Assembly: GCA_030591565.1 (NCBI GenBank)
Contig: JAUVAU010000008.1
Coordinates: 1 to 53,035, forward strand
Reading direction: 5' to 3'
Origin: Deltaproteobacteria bacterium
GTDB lineage: Bacteria; Desulfobacterota; Deferrisomatia; Deferrisomatales; BM512
DNA length: 53,035 nucleotides
Shown: positions 38,444 to 48,726 of the stretch, in pieces
Layout of the letters: each line of letters opens with the position of its first letter
Position numbering within the stretch: the stretch's first letter is position 1
Program-made: the position numbers and the translations under genes
Notes under the pieces: generated by a model
Database searches by the model: none
The model's input: the letters and a program-made list of their open reading frames with translations, nothing else
What the model was told of the DNA's origin: nothing

Positions 38444-38831
38444 TTCACCCCGCTCACTGCGCAAATGCCCCAGAAAACTAGCCGAAATATGCTGGAAAAG
38501 GCTAATGCGCTGGCACAGGGAAAACACCCCGGAACTGCTTGAAGCAGCGTAAAGAAAAAAGTCGCACGAAAATGGCACGGCGATCCGCAACTTGGGACTG
38601 GCGAGCAGAGTGAAGAGATTGAGCATCACCGCCCTGGCTGCGCCGTTATACTGATTGGATGCCGTGCCGCTATGAATCATATCATGCACGTCGCCATGCG
38701 GTAGGGGCTATCGGTGCGAATGGGTGTCTATAATATCGTGCGCAATTGATGTTAAAATCTGGTTTTGAACGGGAATGGGTTGACATTCACGGTTATGGGT
38801 GTCCCAATTGGTTCTACAGGAGCAACTAATT
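38444..38831. other. non-coding spacer before the AT-rich gene
   Basis: 388 bp without a supportable gene. GC-rich on the left, changing to AT-rich at about 38720, which is probably the left edge of the acquired segment. No inverted copy of motif M was found here, unlike at the pentapeptide gene. Confidence 0.5.
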
Positions 38832-39497
38832 ATGTACAAATTCCTTATAGAGCATGCCGTTGTAGCATGCTCTATATTTATTTCAATATGTGCATTGTTT
38901 TTGACTTCATATCAAACATATAGCATTAATGTTCACAACCGACTTAGTGTTATCCCTCTGCTTAACTTACATAGAAGCGTTGACGGGCAAGGAAGTATCA
39001 ACATGGGTGTCTCTAACGAAGGCACTGGACCAGCAATCATCCATAATTTTGAGATTGTAGATACAGAACAGGCGAGACAGGTCTTTGATATGAGAGAGCT
39101 AGTTGCCCATAGTGCGATGACGCTAGAGCAGCCAGTAAGAGAGCTTACTATCACACCCTCTGTTTTTCCCGATAATGGGTTTGCCCTTAAAGCAGGGGAC
39201 ACCACTCTACTCTTCAGCACAGCTACCGATAATACCGGTTGGGAGGCTGTAGATTATATGGTTAGATTACAAGAGAATATTAAAATTGGGGTTTGCTATA
39301 GCTCTATATACGGAGATGGTTTTTATGCCAGCACATACCCTTGGGACCCTCCTAAAAACTCGTGTGTTTTTGACGATAATTTCTCATTGTCTAAAAGGGA
39401 CTCACCCCAACACATAACACCACCTCCTACCTTAACAAACCTAGTGCCCCCTTTAGCTGAGAAGGTTAGATTAGAGAAAATTGGTGCAACTGAGTAG
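38832..39497 (+). CDS. single-pass membrane protein of unknown function, likely acquired
   Basis: About 221 residues from ATG 38832 (AGGAG 9 nt upstream; GTG 38799 is a weaker alternative). One N-terminal membrane helix (about 8-30, AVVACSIFISICALFLTSY) is followed by an exposed domain with a VSNEGTGPAIIHNFEI strand pattern, which resembles the immunoglobulin-like N-x-G-x-GPA segments of many small anchored proteins. The tail is Pro/Thr-rich. Codon use is strongly AT-rich compared with the flanks, so transfer is likely. It is the second single-gene AT-rich island and is followed by copies of motif M and by RNA element D2. Confidence 0.7.
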   Translation: MYKFLIEHAVVACSIFISICALFLTSYQTYSINVHNRLSVIPLLNLHRSVDGQGSINMGVSNEGTGPAIIHNFEIVDTEQARQVFDMRELVAHSAMTLEQPVRELTITPSVFPDNGFALKAGDTTLLFSTATDNTGWEAVDYMVRLQENIKIGVCYSSIYGDGFYASTYPWDPPKNSCVFDDNFSLSKRDSPQHITPPPTLTNLVPPLAEKVRLEKIGATE

Positions 39498-39546
39498 GAT
39501 AGGGTACTGCTCACCTACATGATTTTCAGCCCAGCACCGCCCTGAA

Positions 39547-39613
39547 GTCAGATCTCGCATTGCAACATTTCTACATCTTAAGCATCCGCTGGGGGGTCTC
39601 GCATTACAACATT
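39547..39613 (+). repeat. two direct copies of motif M
   Basis: GATCTCGCATTGCAACATT (ending 39569) and GTCTCGCATTACAACATT (ending 39613), about 44 bp apart, on the same strand as the copy at 27871-27895. The second sits about 23 nt before the first stem of element D2, close to the 29 nt seen at D1. Confidence 0.75.
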
Positions 39614-40000
39614 CAGGGTCGGGCTATTTGAGGTGAGGCGCTAGCCGAGCCGAGTTTCCGACCCGTTCAGATGCGGTGTTCCGCCGGGTTTGATTTTGAC
39701 TTTTAAACTCCCCCTTCAAGCGGTTGAAGCGAGCAGGCGAAGGAATAGAACCTTACGCGGAAGCGAGTGTAACGAGCGGCTTCGGAAGGTTCCCGTAGCA
39801 GCGAGCGGTCCGCTTTAGCGGATCAGAGCTTGTGGGGCGTCCCCCAGCGAGGTTTACCTCGCATACCAGAAGACCAAACTTTAAGTGAACAGGACGAAGT
39901 CCTTGAGCTTAAAGGGGGATTGACAAGAATCCCCCTTTGCCGCTCCAGCCCTCGAAGAGGGAGAGCGGAACGCCTTTAAATACAATAAAACCAATCCAAA
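39614..40000 (+). ncRNA. candidate structured RNA, copy D2 (OMEGA/HEARO-like?)
   Basis: Related to D1 (27899-28200) but longer. Stems: GGC/GCC (39637-39646), GCGG/CCGC (39673-39684), CTTCAA/TTGAAG (39714-39729), GAACCTT/AAGGTTC (39748-39792) with inner GAAGC/GCTTC, GGTCCGC/GCGGATC, an extra GCGAGG/CCTCGC hairpin (39847-39862), CTTTAAG/CTTAAAG around GGAC/GTCC, AAAGGGGGATT/AATCCCCCTTT with loop GACAAG (39911-39938), and CCGCT..CCCTC-GAA-GAGGG..GCGG (39940-39968). Where D1 and D2 stems differ in sequence, both strands change together. Loops GACAAG and GAA, the block CCGACCCGTTC, GCTTGTGGGG and the tail AAAACCAATCCAAA are shared. No gene is seen in 39498-40129. Confidence 0.6.
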
Positions 40001-40129
40001 CAAAAAAACCGCGTGCCAAGCTGCGCGACTCAGCGCCCAAGCCTTTCTACGCACCTATCCCTTATGTTACTATTAGAGTTTCCCCTTCCTGGCAACTCTG
40101 CCTGGAGGACAAGGATCGGAGCACTGAGC

Positions 40130-41035
40130 GTGGCCGACGACAAGTGGCTGGTTAAATTCATCGACCATCTGGCCTTTGAACGTGACGTTTCCCCTCACAC
40201 CCTGGCCAATTACAAACGCGACGTAAACGGGTTTGTGGCGTGGGCCGATGAGCGGGGAGAAAAGTCCCGTGGGCCCGAGCTTTGGCGCAAGGTGGACGCG
40301 GCCAGGATTCGTGCTTACCTTGCGTGGCTCCACCCGACACATGCGAAAAGTTCTATTGGCCGCAAGCTCTCGGGGCTGCGCTCATTTTTTAAATATCTGG
40401 TGAGAGAGGGCCACCTTGCCTCCAACCCCGCCGATGGCGTGAGCGCCCCCAAGGCTGAAAAGAGGCTGCCCGAGTTCATGCCGGTGGATGAAGTCCTCCA
40501 TCTGCTCGATTCGGTTGACAGCGAGGGGCTTTCGGGTGGGCGAGACAAGGCTATACTTGAAACTCTCTACGCCACCGGCATCAGGGTCAGCGAGCTGGTG
40601 GGGATGAATGGTCGGGACCTGGACCTCAAAGAGGGCGCGGCGCTCATACGGGGCAAGGGCAAGGTCGAACGCGAGGTCGTCTTGACGGCCAAAGCCATTG
40701 GTGCCTTCAAGAGTTATTTTGCAATGCGGCGGGACGCGGGAGTAGCCTTGGAACCGGAAGGGCCAGTCTTCCTCAACGCAAGGGGGGCAAGGCTGACCGA
40801 TCGCAGCGTGAGGAGGATTCTCGACAAAAGACTCACCTTGGCAGCAATAGCGCGCAACGTGAGTCCGCACACCCTTCGTCACACCTTCGCCACGCACATG
40901 CTCGCGGGCGGGGCGGATTTGAGGGCTATTCAGGAACTGTTGGGGCATAAAAGCCTCTCGACGACGCAAAAATACACGCACCTGGGCATAGAGCGGCTGA
41001 TGGAAGTCTACGACAAGGCCCACCCCAGGGCTTAG
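40130..41035 (+). CDS. tyrosine recombinase XerC/XerD
   Basis: About 301 residues from GTG 40130 (GGAG 8 nt upstream; the in-frame extension to 40013 runs into the RNA element). An N-terminal SAM-like core-binding domain ([22 protein letters not shown]) precedes the catalytic domain with the first Arg in [36 protein letters not shown] and the Tyr nucleophile in that last segment. Length and sequence are those of Xer recombinases that resolve chromosome dimers, not phage integrases. Adjacency to hslVU is the usual place of xerC in many bacteria, so XerC is preferred; symbol withheld because XerD cannot be excluded. Confidence 0.9.
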   Translation: MADDKWLVKFIDHLAFERDVSPHTLANYKRDVNGFVAWADERGEKSRGPELWRKVDAARIRAYLAWLHPTHAKSSIGRKLSGLRSFFKYLVREGHLASNPADGVSAPKAEKRLPEFMPVDEVLHLLDSVDSEGLSGGRDKAILETLYATGIRVSELVGMNGRDLDLKEGAALIRGKGKVEREVVLTAKAIGAFKSYFAMRRDAGVALEPEGPVFLNARGARLTDRSVRRILDKRLTLAAIARNVSPHTLRHTFATHMLAGGADLRAIQELLGHKSLSTTQKYTHLGIERLMEVYDKAHPRA

Positions 41036-41075
41036 AAGCTGCCGGTTTGCAAGAAGACACGGCGGGAGTACGGTC

Positions 41076-41621
41076 ATGGAGAACAACGCATTGCACGGCA
41101 CGACAATAGTCTGCGCCAGACGCGGCGACAAGGTCGCCATGGGCGGCGATGGACAGGTGACGCTGGGGACCACGGTGATGAAAGAGGATGCGAAGAAGAT
41201 TCGCACGCTGGCCGGTGGCAAGGTCCTGGCTGGCTTCGCAGGCGCGACCGCCGACGCCTTCACCCTGCTGGAACGCTTTGAGGGCAAGATCGAGGTGCAC
41301 CGTGGGAACCTGCGCCGCGCCGCGGTGGAGCTGGCAAAGGATTGGCGCACCGACAAGTATCTCAGACGGCTGGAAGCGATGCTCATCGCCGCCGACCGCG
41401 AAGTGACCCTGATAGTGTCGGGTACCGGCGACGTGATAGAACCTTCCGAGGACATCACCGCCATCGGTTCCGGCGGAGCCTATGCGTTGGCCGCAGGGCT
41501 GGCGCTGCTGGACCACACAAAGCTCGACCCCGAAGCCTTGGTGCGCGAGTCGCTTGCGAAGGCGGCGAGAATCTGCATCTACACAAACGACCGCGTTGAA
41601 CTACAAACGCTGGGAGAATAG
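41076..41621 (+). CDS. hslV: ATP-dependent protease subunit HslV
   Basis: 181 residues. The proteasome-like fold shows [20 protein letters not shown]; the first Thr of that motif should be the N-terminal nucleophile after removal of MENNALHG, a somewhat longer leader than the single Met of E. coli HslV. The Gly-rich [11 protein letters not shown] segment is conserved. It forms the protease core driven by HslU, encoded 7 nt downstream. Confidence 0.96.
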   Translation: MENNALHGTTIVCARRGDKVAMGGDGQVTLGTTVMKEDAKKIRTLAGGKVLAGFAGATADAFTLLERFEGKIEVHRGNLRRAAVELAKDWRTDKYLRRLEAMLIAADREVTLIVSGTGDVIEPSEDITAIGSGGAYALAAGLALLDHTKLDPEALVRESLAKAARICIYTNDRVELQTLGE

Positions 41622-41628
41622 AAGAACG

Positions 41629-42951
41629 ATGAACAGCTTCACCCCCCGCGAGGTGGTCAGCGAGCTGGACCGCTTCATAGTCGGGCAAGCAAACGCAAAG
41701 CGCGCCGTGGCGATAGCGCTCAGAAACCGTTGGCGTCGCCGCCAGGTTGAAGAGGGGTTGCGCGAAGAGATAACGCCCAAGAACATTCTCCTCATGGGGC
41801 CGACCGGCGTGGGCAAGACTGAAATAGCCCGCAGGCTGGCGAAGCTGGCGCGTGCGCCCTTTATCAAGGTCGAGGCCACCAAGTTCACCGAGGTGGGCTA
41901 TGTGGGCCGCGACGTTGAATCGATGGTGCGCGATCTGGTGCGCGACGCAGTCGCGCTGGTTCAGGAGGAGGAGGAGAAGCGTGTGCAGGTCAGCGCCGAG
42001 GAGCAGGCCGAGGAGAAACTGCTAGACATCCTGCTGCCGCGCGGGCTTGGTGAATCCGCCTCCGAGACCAGGGAGAAGTTGCGCCAGATGCTAAAAATCG
42101 GCGCACTTGACGAGCGCCAGGTGGAGGTTGAGGTGATACCCAGGCAATCCACGCCCCAACTCGACATCTTCGCAGCTCCGGGCATGGAGGATATGGGCTC
42201 CCATATTCAGGATATGATGAAAAACATCTTCCCCAAGGGAGGCCCGCAGACCAAGAAGATGATGTCGGTGGCCGAGGCCAGAAAGATCCTCGTGGAGCAG
42301 GAAGCTGCAGCGTTGGTAGACCAGGAGAGGGTCACCGAGATCGCCCTTGAAAGGGCGCAGAATGACGGCATCATTTTCATTGATGAGATCGACAAGATCG
42401 CGTCGCGCTCCGGCGAGGGGCGCGGCCCCGATGTCAGCCGCGAGGGTGTCCAGCGCGACATCCTCCCCATCGTCGAGGGCTCGACGGTGAACACGAAGTA
42501 TGGGGTGGTCAAGACCGACCATATCCTCTTCATCGCGTCGGGGGCGTTTCACATGTCGAAGCCCTCCGACCTGATCCCGGAGCTTCAGGGGCGCTTCCCC
42601 ATCCGGGTGGAACTGAGCGCGCTTGGCCGTGACGAGTTCGTGCGAATCCTCACCGAACCGCAAAACTCGCTCAAGCGCCAGTATGAGGAGTTGCTGAGGA
42701 CCGAGGGGGTGGAGGTTGAGTTCGCCGACGATGGCATCGAAGAGCTGGCCGACATGGCGGTGAAGGTGAACGACCGCACCGAGAATATAGGCGCACGCCG
42801 CCTTTACACGGTGATGGAGAAGGTGGTAGAGGAGATCAGCTTCGCCGCGCCGGATATGGTTGAAAAGTCGATTAGGATCGACAGGGCATATGTAAGGGAC
42901 AAGCTGGCCGAGGTTGTGGACGACGGCGATCTGGCCCGCTTTATACTCTAA
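41629..42951 (+). CDS. hslU: ATP-dependent protease ATPase subunit HslU
   Basis: About 440 residues from ATG 41629; longer in-frame starts overlap hslV and are ignored. Walker A is GPTGVGKT (about 57-64), the pore loop GYVGRDVE is present, the I domain occupies roughly 110-230, Walker B is IIFIDEIDK, and sensor 2 lies in [12 protein letters not shown]. It unfolds substrates for HslV. GGGAG stands about 12 nt upstream. Confidence 0.97.
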   Translation: MNSFTPREVVSELDRFIVGQANAKRAVAIALRNRWRRRQVEEGLREEITPKNILLMGPTGVGKTEIARRLAKLARAPFIKVEATKFTEVGYVGRDVESMVRDLVRDAVALVQEEEEKRVQVSAEEQAEEKLLDILLPRGLGESASETREKLRQMLKIGALDERQVEVEVIPRQSTPQLDIFAAPGMEDMGSHIQDMMKNIFPKGGPQTKKMMSVAEARKILVEQEAAALVDQERVTEIALERAQNDGIIFIDEIDKIASRSGEGRGPDVSREGVQRDILPIVEGSTVNTKYGVVKTDHILFIASGAFHMSKPSDLIPELQGRFPIRVELSALGRDEFVRILTEPQNSLKRQYEELLRTEGVEVEFADDGIEELADMAVKVNDRTENIGARRLYTVMEKVVEEISFAAPDMVEKSIRIDRAYVRDKLAEVVDDGDLARFIL

Positions 42952-42983
42952 AATTTCATACCTGTAAGAAAAGGACTGCCAAA

Positions 42984-43865
42984 GTGGACAAGGTCATCGA
43001 AAAAGCCCAGGTCCTGCTGGAAGCTCTGCCCTACATCAAGGAGTTCTTCGGCAAGGTTACCGTCATCAAGTATGGCGGCCACGCGATGGTTGAGGAACGC
43101 CTCAAGAAGAGCTTCGCGCTGGACGTTATCCTCATGAAGTATATCGGCATAAATCCGGTAGTCGTGCATGGCGGCGGCCCCCAGATCAACAAGGTGATGG
43201 AGGCGATGGACATCCATCCCACCTTCGTTGACGGAATGCGTGTGACCGACAAGCCCACCATGGACGTGGTGGAGATGGTGCTGGGCGGCAAGGTCAATAA
43301 AGAGATCGTCAGCCTCATTCAACTCCACGGCGGCAAGGCGGTTGGCCTCACCGGTAAGGATGGCGGGCTGATAAAGGCCAAGAAGCTGGTGGTGACAAAG
43401 AAACGCGAAGAACACCTGCCCCCGGAGATCATCGACCTGGGCGCGGTTGGCGAAGTCGATAAGGTTGACCCCAGCGTCATTGAAGCACTGGACTCGGGAG
43501 GCTTCATCCCCGTCATCGCACCGGTGGGCGTGGGTGAAAAGGGCGAGACCTACAACATCAACGCCGACCTGGTCGCGGGCAACCTCTCCGGCGCTCTTCA
43601 AGCCGAGAAGCTGGTGCTCATGACGGACATCGACGGCATCCGCGACGGCTCCGGCGAGCTGATCCCCACCCTGCACCGCGAAGAGGTGGCGGTGCTGATC
43701 GAGCGGGGAATAATAACCGACGGGATGATTCCCAAGGTGACCTGCGCTCTGGCTGCGCTGGCGGCCGGGGTCAAGAAGGTTCACATAATTGATGGAAGGA
43801 TCGAACACGCCGTGCTGCTGGAAATTTTCACGAAGGGCGGCATCGGCACCGAAATAGTAGGATAA
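42984..43865 (+). CDS. argB: acetylglutamate kinase
   Basis: 293 residues, GTG start. The amino-acid kinase fold shows VIKYGGHAM (near 23), [10 protein letters not shown] (near 55), the substrate region and NINADLVAG near 190. It phosphorylates N-acetylglutamate, the second and usually feedback-controlled step of arginine synthesis. The N-terminal helix preceding the kinase core is of the type found in arginine-sensitive hexameric enzymes. First of the five arg genes. Confidence 0.96.
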   Translation: MDKVIEKAQVLLEALPYIKEFFGKVTVIKYGGHAMVEERLKKSFALDVILMKYIGINPVVVHGGGPQINKVMEAMDIHPTFVDGMRVTDKPTMDVVEMVLGGKVNKEIVSLIQLHGGKAVGLTGKDGGLIKAKKLVVTKKREEHLPPEIIDLGAVGEVDKVDPSVIEALDSGGFIPVIAPVGVGEKGETYNINADLVAGNLSGALQAEKLVLMTDIDGIRDGSGELIPTLHREEVAVLIERGIITDGMIPKVTCALAALAAGVKKVHIIDGRIEHAVLLEIFTKGGIGTEIVG

Positions 43866-43870
43866 AGAAG

Positions 43871-45070
43871 ATGAACAACAAGGAAATAATGGAGCTGTCC
43901 GACAAAGCCCTGATGCCGACATACGCGAGGTTCCCCCTGGCGCTGGTAAAGGGGAAGGGTACCAGGGTGTGGGATGGCGACGGGAGGCAATATCTGGACT
44001 TTCTCTCCGGCATCGCGGTGTGCAATCTGGGCCACTGCCACCCGGCGGTGACCAGGGCGATCTGCGAGCAGGCGGTAAAACTCCTGCACGTCTCCAACCT
44101 CTACCATATCGAACCCCAGGCCGAGCTGGCCGCGCTCTTGACCGAGATTACTTTTGCCGACAAGGTGTTTTTCGCCAACTCCGGGGCCGAGGCCAATGAG
44201 GGGGCGATAAAGCTGGCGAGAAAATACCAGTCCGACAAGGGGCTGGCCGACAAATACCGCATCGTCACCGCCTCCATGAGCTTTCATGGCCGCACGCTGG
44301 CGACGCTTACCGCAACCGGTCAGGAGAAGGTGAAGGTCGGCTTCGCGCCGCTGCCTGAAGGGTTCGACTACGTCCCCTACAATGACATCGACGCACTGGC
44401 CGCAGCGGTTGGAGACGACACCGCCGCCGTCATGCTGGAACCGCTCCAGGGCGAAGGGGGCGTGCACACTGCCGCGCCGGGTTACCTCGCCAAGGCGCTT
44501 GAGCTCTGCGAGCAGCACGGCGCGCTCCTCATCCTTGACGAGGTGCAGACTGGCGCGGGCAGGACCGGCACCTTTCTCGCCTGTGAAGCGGAAAACGTCA
44601 CCCCGCACATCGCCACGATGGCGAAGGGGCTGGGCGGCGGAGTGCCCATCGGCGCGCTCTTGGCGGTGGATGAGGTGGCGGACTCCTTCGGACCGGGCAC
44701 CCACGCCACCACCTTTGGCGGCAACCCGCTCTGCACGGCGGCGGCGCTGGCGGCGACCAGGACGCTTATCTCCGAACATATTTTGGAAAACTGCCGGAGC
44801 GCCAGCGAGTATTTCTTCGACAAGCTGGAATCTTTTGCCGCTTCAACCCCCGCCATCTCCGAGGTCAGGGGCAAGGGGCTGCTCATAGGAGTAGAACTTG
44901 CCGACAACGGCGACGCGGCGGCGGTGGTTGAAAAATTGATGGAAAAAGGCTTTCTGGTCGGCACCGCCGGCCCGTCGGTGGTGAGGTTCGCACCGCCACT
45001 CACCGTGGATAAATCAGAAATAGCCGCCCTCATGGTGACCTTTGAGGAAATATTGGAAGAGCAGGGTTAG
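43871..45070 (+). CDS. argD: acetylornithine aminotransferase
   Basis: 399 residues, class III PLP aminotransferase. Visible motifs are NSGAEANEGAIKLAR, SFHGRTLATL, LILDEVQTGAGRTG and the Schiff-base lysine in MAKGLGGG (near 250). It makes N-acetylornithine and may also serve as succinyldiaminopimelate aminotransferase, as ArgD does in enterics. It starts 5 nt after argB. Confidence 0.95.
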   Translation: MNNKEIMELSDKALMPTYARFPLALVKGKGTRVWDGDGRQYLDFLSGIAVCNLGHCHPAVTRAICEQAVKLLHVSNLYHIEPQAELAALLTEITFADKVFFANSGAEANEGAIKLARKYQSDKGLADKYRIVTASMSFHGRTLATLTATGQEKVKVGFAPLPEGFDYVPYNDIDALAAAVGDDTAAVMLEPLQGEGGVHTAAPGYLAKALELCEQHGALLILDEVQTGAGRTGTFLACEAENVTPHIATMAKGLGGGVPIGALLAVDEVADSFGPGTHATTFGGNPLCTAAALAATRTLISEHILENCRSASEYFFDKLESFAASTPAISEVRGKGLLIGVELADNGDAAAVVEKLMEKGFLVGTAGPSVVRFAPPLTVDKSEIAALMVTFEEILEEQG

Positions 45071-45073
45071 ACG

Positions 45074-46000
45074 ATGTTAAGACATTTTTTGAAGCTCTCG
45101 GACTGGACGAGGGAGGAGCTTATCGGGCTCCTCAATCTGGCCGACCAGCTGAAAGCAAAGCAGCACAGCGGAGAGTCGCACCATATACTTGAGGGCAGGA
45201 CGCTGGCGATGATCTTCGAGAAGAGTTCGACGCGCACGCGGGTGTCGTTTGAGGGGGGCATGACCCAGCTGGGCGGCCACGCCATCATGCTATCGAGCGC
45301 CAATACACAAATCGGCAGGGGCGAGCCGTTGCGCGACACCGCCCGCGTGCTCTCGCGCTACGTGGACGCGATCATGATCCGCACCTTCGACCATGACGAC
45401 GTTGAGGAGCTTGCCAACTGGTCAAGCGTGCCGGTAATCAACGGCCTCACCGATCTGGTGCACCCCTGTCAGGTGATGGCGGACCTGATGACGATACGCG
45501 AACGCAGGGGCGACCTCGACGACCTCACCGTGGCGTGGATCGGCGATGGCAACAACATGGCCCACTCCTGGATACTGGCGGCGCAGGTGATCGGCTTCAC
45601 CCTGAAGCTGGCCTGTCCACCTGAAGAGGAGTACCGGCCCGCCCCCGAGCTGCTGGCCCAGGCGACCGGGGCTGGCGCAAAGATCGAAGTCGCCACCGAC
45701 CCCGAGTGGGCCGCGACCGACGCCGACGTGGTGACCACCGACGTGTGGGCCTCCATGGGTCAGGAAGAGGAGGCCGAGCGCAGAAAAAAAGCGTTCGTCG
45801 GCTACACAGTGGATGAGGAGTTGATGACCTCTGCAAAAGAGGATGCAATCTTCCTTCACTGCCTCCCCGCCCACAGGGGCGAAGAGGTTAGCGAAGGTGT
45901 TTTGGAGGGCCCCCACTCCGCCGTGTGGGATGAGGCGGAGAACAGGCTGCACGCGCAAAAAGCGATAATGGTCAGGCTTATAACCGACAATATCAGGTAA
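45074..46000 (+). CDS. argF: ornithine carbamoyltransferase
   Basis: 308 residues. The carbamoyl-phosphate site is FEKSSTRTRVSFE (near 55), with HPCQ in the second site and the ornithine-binding HCLPAHRGEEV near 270. It makes citrulline. argD stops 3 nt before. The stop codon lies inside a 17-bp tandem duplication, described as a finding. Confidence 0.97.
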   Translation: MLRHFLKLSDWTREELIGLLNLADQLKAKQHSGESHHILEGRTLAMIFEKSSTRTRVSFEGGMTQLGGHAIMLSSANTQIGRGEPLRDTARVLSRYVDAIMIRTFDHDDVEELANWSSVPVINGLTDLVHPCQVMADLMTIRERRGDLDDLTVAWIGDGNNMAHSWILAAQVIGFTLKLACPPEEEYRPAPELLAQATGAGAKIEVATDPEWAATDADVVTTDVWASMGQEEEAERRKKAFVGYTVDEELMTSAKEDAIFLHCLPAHRGEEVSEGVLEGPHSAVWDEAENRLHAQKAIMVRLITDNIR

Positions 46001-46015
46001 CCGACAATATCAAGG
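45981..46015 (+). repeat. tandem duplication across the argF stop codon
   Basis: TAACCGACAATATCAGG (45981-45997) is followed at once by TAACCGACAATATCAAGG. The argF stop TAA (45998-46000) is the first codon of the second copy. AGGGG/CCCCT forms a small hairpin just after. Confidence 0.85.
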
Positions 46016-46065
46016 GGTGAACGCCCCCTCGCAAATAAGCATTTGAGGAAAGGGAACAAAACACG

Positions 46066-47259
<1,194 letters not shown>

Positions 47260-47312
47260 ACCGGCAAGCTGACTGATTTTTTCTACAACCATTCAATCAA
47301 AAAGGGTTACCC

Positions 47313-48710
47313 ATGGCCGATAAACCCTGGGGCGGCAGGTTCAAGGAAGAGACGTTGAAGATCGTTGAGGAGTTCACCTCTTCCATCAACTTCGACAAGA
47401 GGATGTACGCCCAGGATATAAAGGGCTCCAAGGCGCACGCTCGCATGCTGGCGGCGGTGGGGATCATCACCGACGAAGAGGCGGGGCTGCTCACCGGGGG
47501 GCTGGACAAGGTGCTGGCGGAGATCGAGTCCGGGGAGTTCCAATTCTCGGAAGCCCTCGAAGATATCCACATGAATGTGGAGAAGCGGCTCACCGAGTTG
47601 GTCGGCCCCGTGGGCGGCAAGCTGCACACGGGCAGGAGCCGCAACGATCAGGTCGCGCTGGACCTGAGGTTGTACCTCGCCGAGGAAACCGGTGAGGTGC
47701 TGGACCTGCTGCGCGGGCTGTGCGAGGTCTTGTCCCAAAGGGCTCTCACCGAGAGCGACAAGCTGCTGCCGGGCTACACCCACCTACAGCGGGCGCAACC
47801 GGTGAGCTTCGGCCACCACTGGCTGGCCTATTTTGAGATGTTTTTACGGGATATGGACAGGATGCGCGACACTATGGTGCGCACCCTTACCTCGCCGCTG
47901 GGCGCGGCTGCGCTGGCGGGCACCCCCTATCCGCTGGACAGGGAGATGACCGGTGAAGACCTTGGCATGCTGGGTGTTTGCCAAAACAGCCTCGATGCGG
48001 TCTCCGACCGGGATTTTGCGCTGGAGTTCCTCTTCAACGGCTCGGTGATAATGACCCACATCTCCCGGCTGGCCGAGGAGCTTGTGCTCTGGACCTCCAA
48101 GGAGTTCGCGTTTATTGAACTCTCCGACGGTTTTTGCACCGGTTCGTCGATAATGCCCCAGAAGAAGAACCCCGACGTGCCCGAGCTGCTGCGCGGCAAG
48201 ACGGGCAGGGTCAACGGCAACCTGATTGCGCTGCTGACTACCCTTAAAGCCCTGCCGCTGGCCTACAACAAGGACATGCAGGAGGACAAGGAGCCGGTCT
48301 TCGACACGGTGGACACGGTTAAGGGCAGCCTCGCCATCACAATTGAGATGATCCGGTCACTGACGATTCGGGAGGAAAAATCCCTGGCCGCCCTCAAAGA
48401 GGGGTTTGTCACCGCCACCGACCTGGCCGACTACCTGGCGAAAAAAGGTCTTCCCTTCAGGGAAGCGCACGAGGTCGTGGGCAAAGCGGTCTCTCACTGT
48501 GAGCAGGAGGGGTTGGCGCTGGAAGAACTGGCGCTTACCACCCTCAAGGGGTTTTCGCCCCTTATCGACAAGGACGTGTTTGAGGTCCTGAAAGTCACCT
48601 CAAGCCTCGGAGCGAGAAAAGCCCTTGGAGGCCCCGCGCCACAGAACGTCGTGATGCAGGCCAGGGCGGCCACCTCCAGGCTCGACAACATCTGGCCCAG
48701 AAGGAAGTAA
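47313..48710 (+). CDS. argH: argininosuccinate lyase
   Basis: 465 residues of the fumarase/aspartase superfamily. It opens KPWGGRF, contains HTGRSRNDQVALDLRLY, GYTHLQRAQPVSFGHH and the signature GSSIMPQKKNPD with the catalytic serine near 285. It releases fumarate and arginine in the last step. Gap to argG is 53 bp. Confidence 0.98.
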   Translation: MADKPWGGRFKEETLKIVEEFTSSINFDKRMYAQDIKGSKAHARMLAAVGIITDEEAGLLTGGLDKVLAEIESGEFQFSEALEDIHMNVEKRLTELVGPVGGKLHTGRSRNDQVALDLRLYLAEETGEVLDLLRGLCEVLSQRALTESDKLLPGYTHLQRAQPVSFGHHWLAYFEMFLRDMDRMRDTMVRTLTSPLGAAALAGTPYPLDREMTGEDLGMLGVCQNSLDAVSDRDFALEFLFNGSVIMTHISRLAEELVLWTSKEFAFIELSDGFCTGSSIMPQKKNPDVPELLRGKTGRVNGNLIALLTTLKALPLAYNKDMQEDKEPVFDTVDTVKGSLAITIEMIRSLTIREEKSLAALKEGFVTATDLADYLAKKGLPFREAHEVVGKAVSHCEQEGLALEELALTTLKGFSPLIDKDVFEVLKVTSSLGARKALGGPAPQNVVMQARAATSRLDNIWPRRK

Positions 48711-48726
48711 GCGGGGTAGCGACGCC

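Noticed and set aside
37931-38689. 252-codon minus-strand frame opposite the secreted protein gene
   Set aside because: Mostly antisense to 37763-38443, which has a signal peptide, a good ribosome-binding site and normal composition.
40130-41035. Phage or island integrase making the accessory region an integrative element
   Set aside because: The protein is a housekeeping Xer recombinase adjoining hslVU, and no attachment-site duplication or other phage gene is seen.
41076-41105. HslV N-terminal extension as an annotation error or fusion
   Set aside because: Short leaders before the catalytic Thr are known in HslV/ClpQ proteins, and no better start exists.
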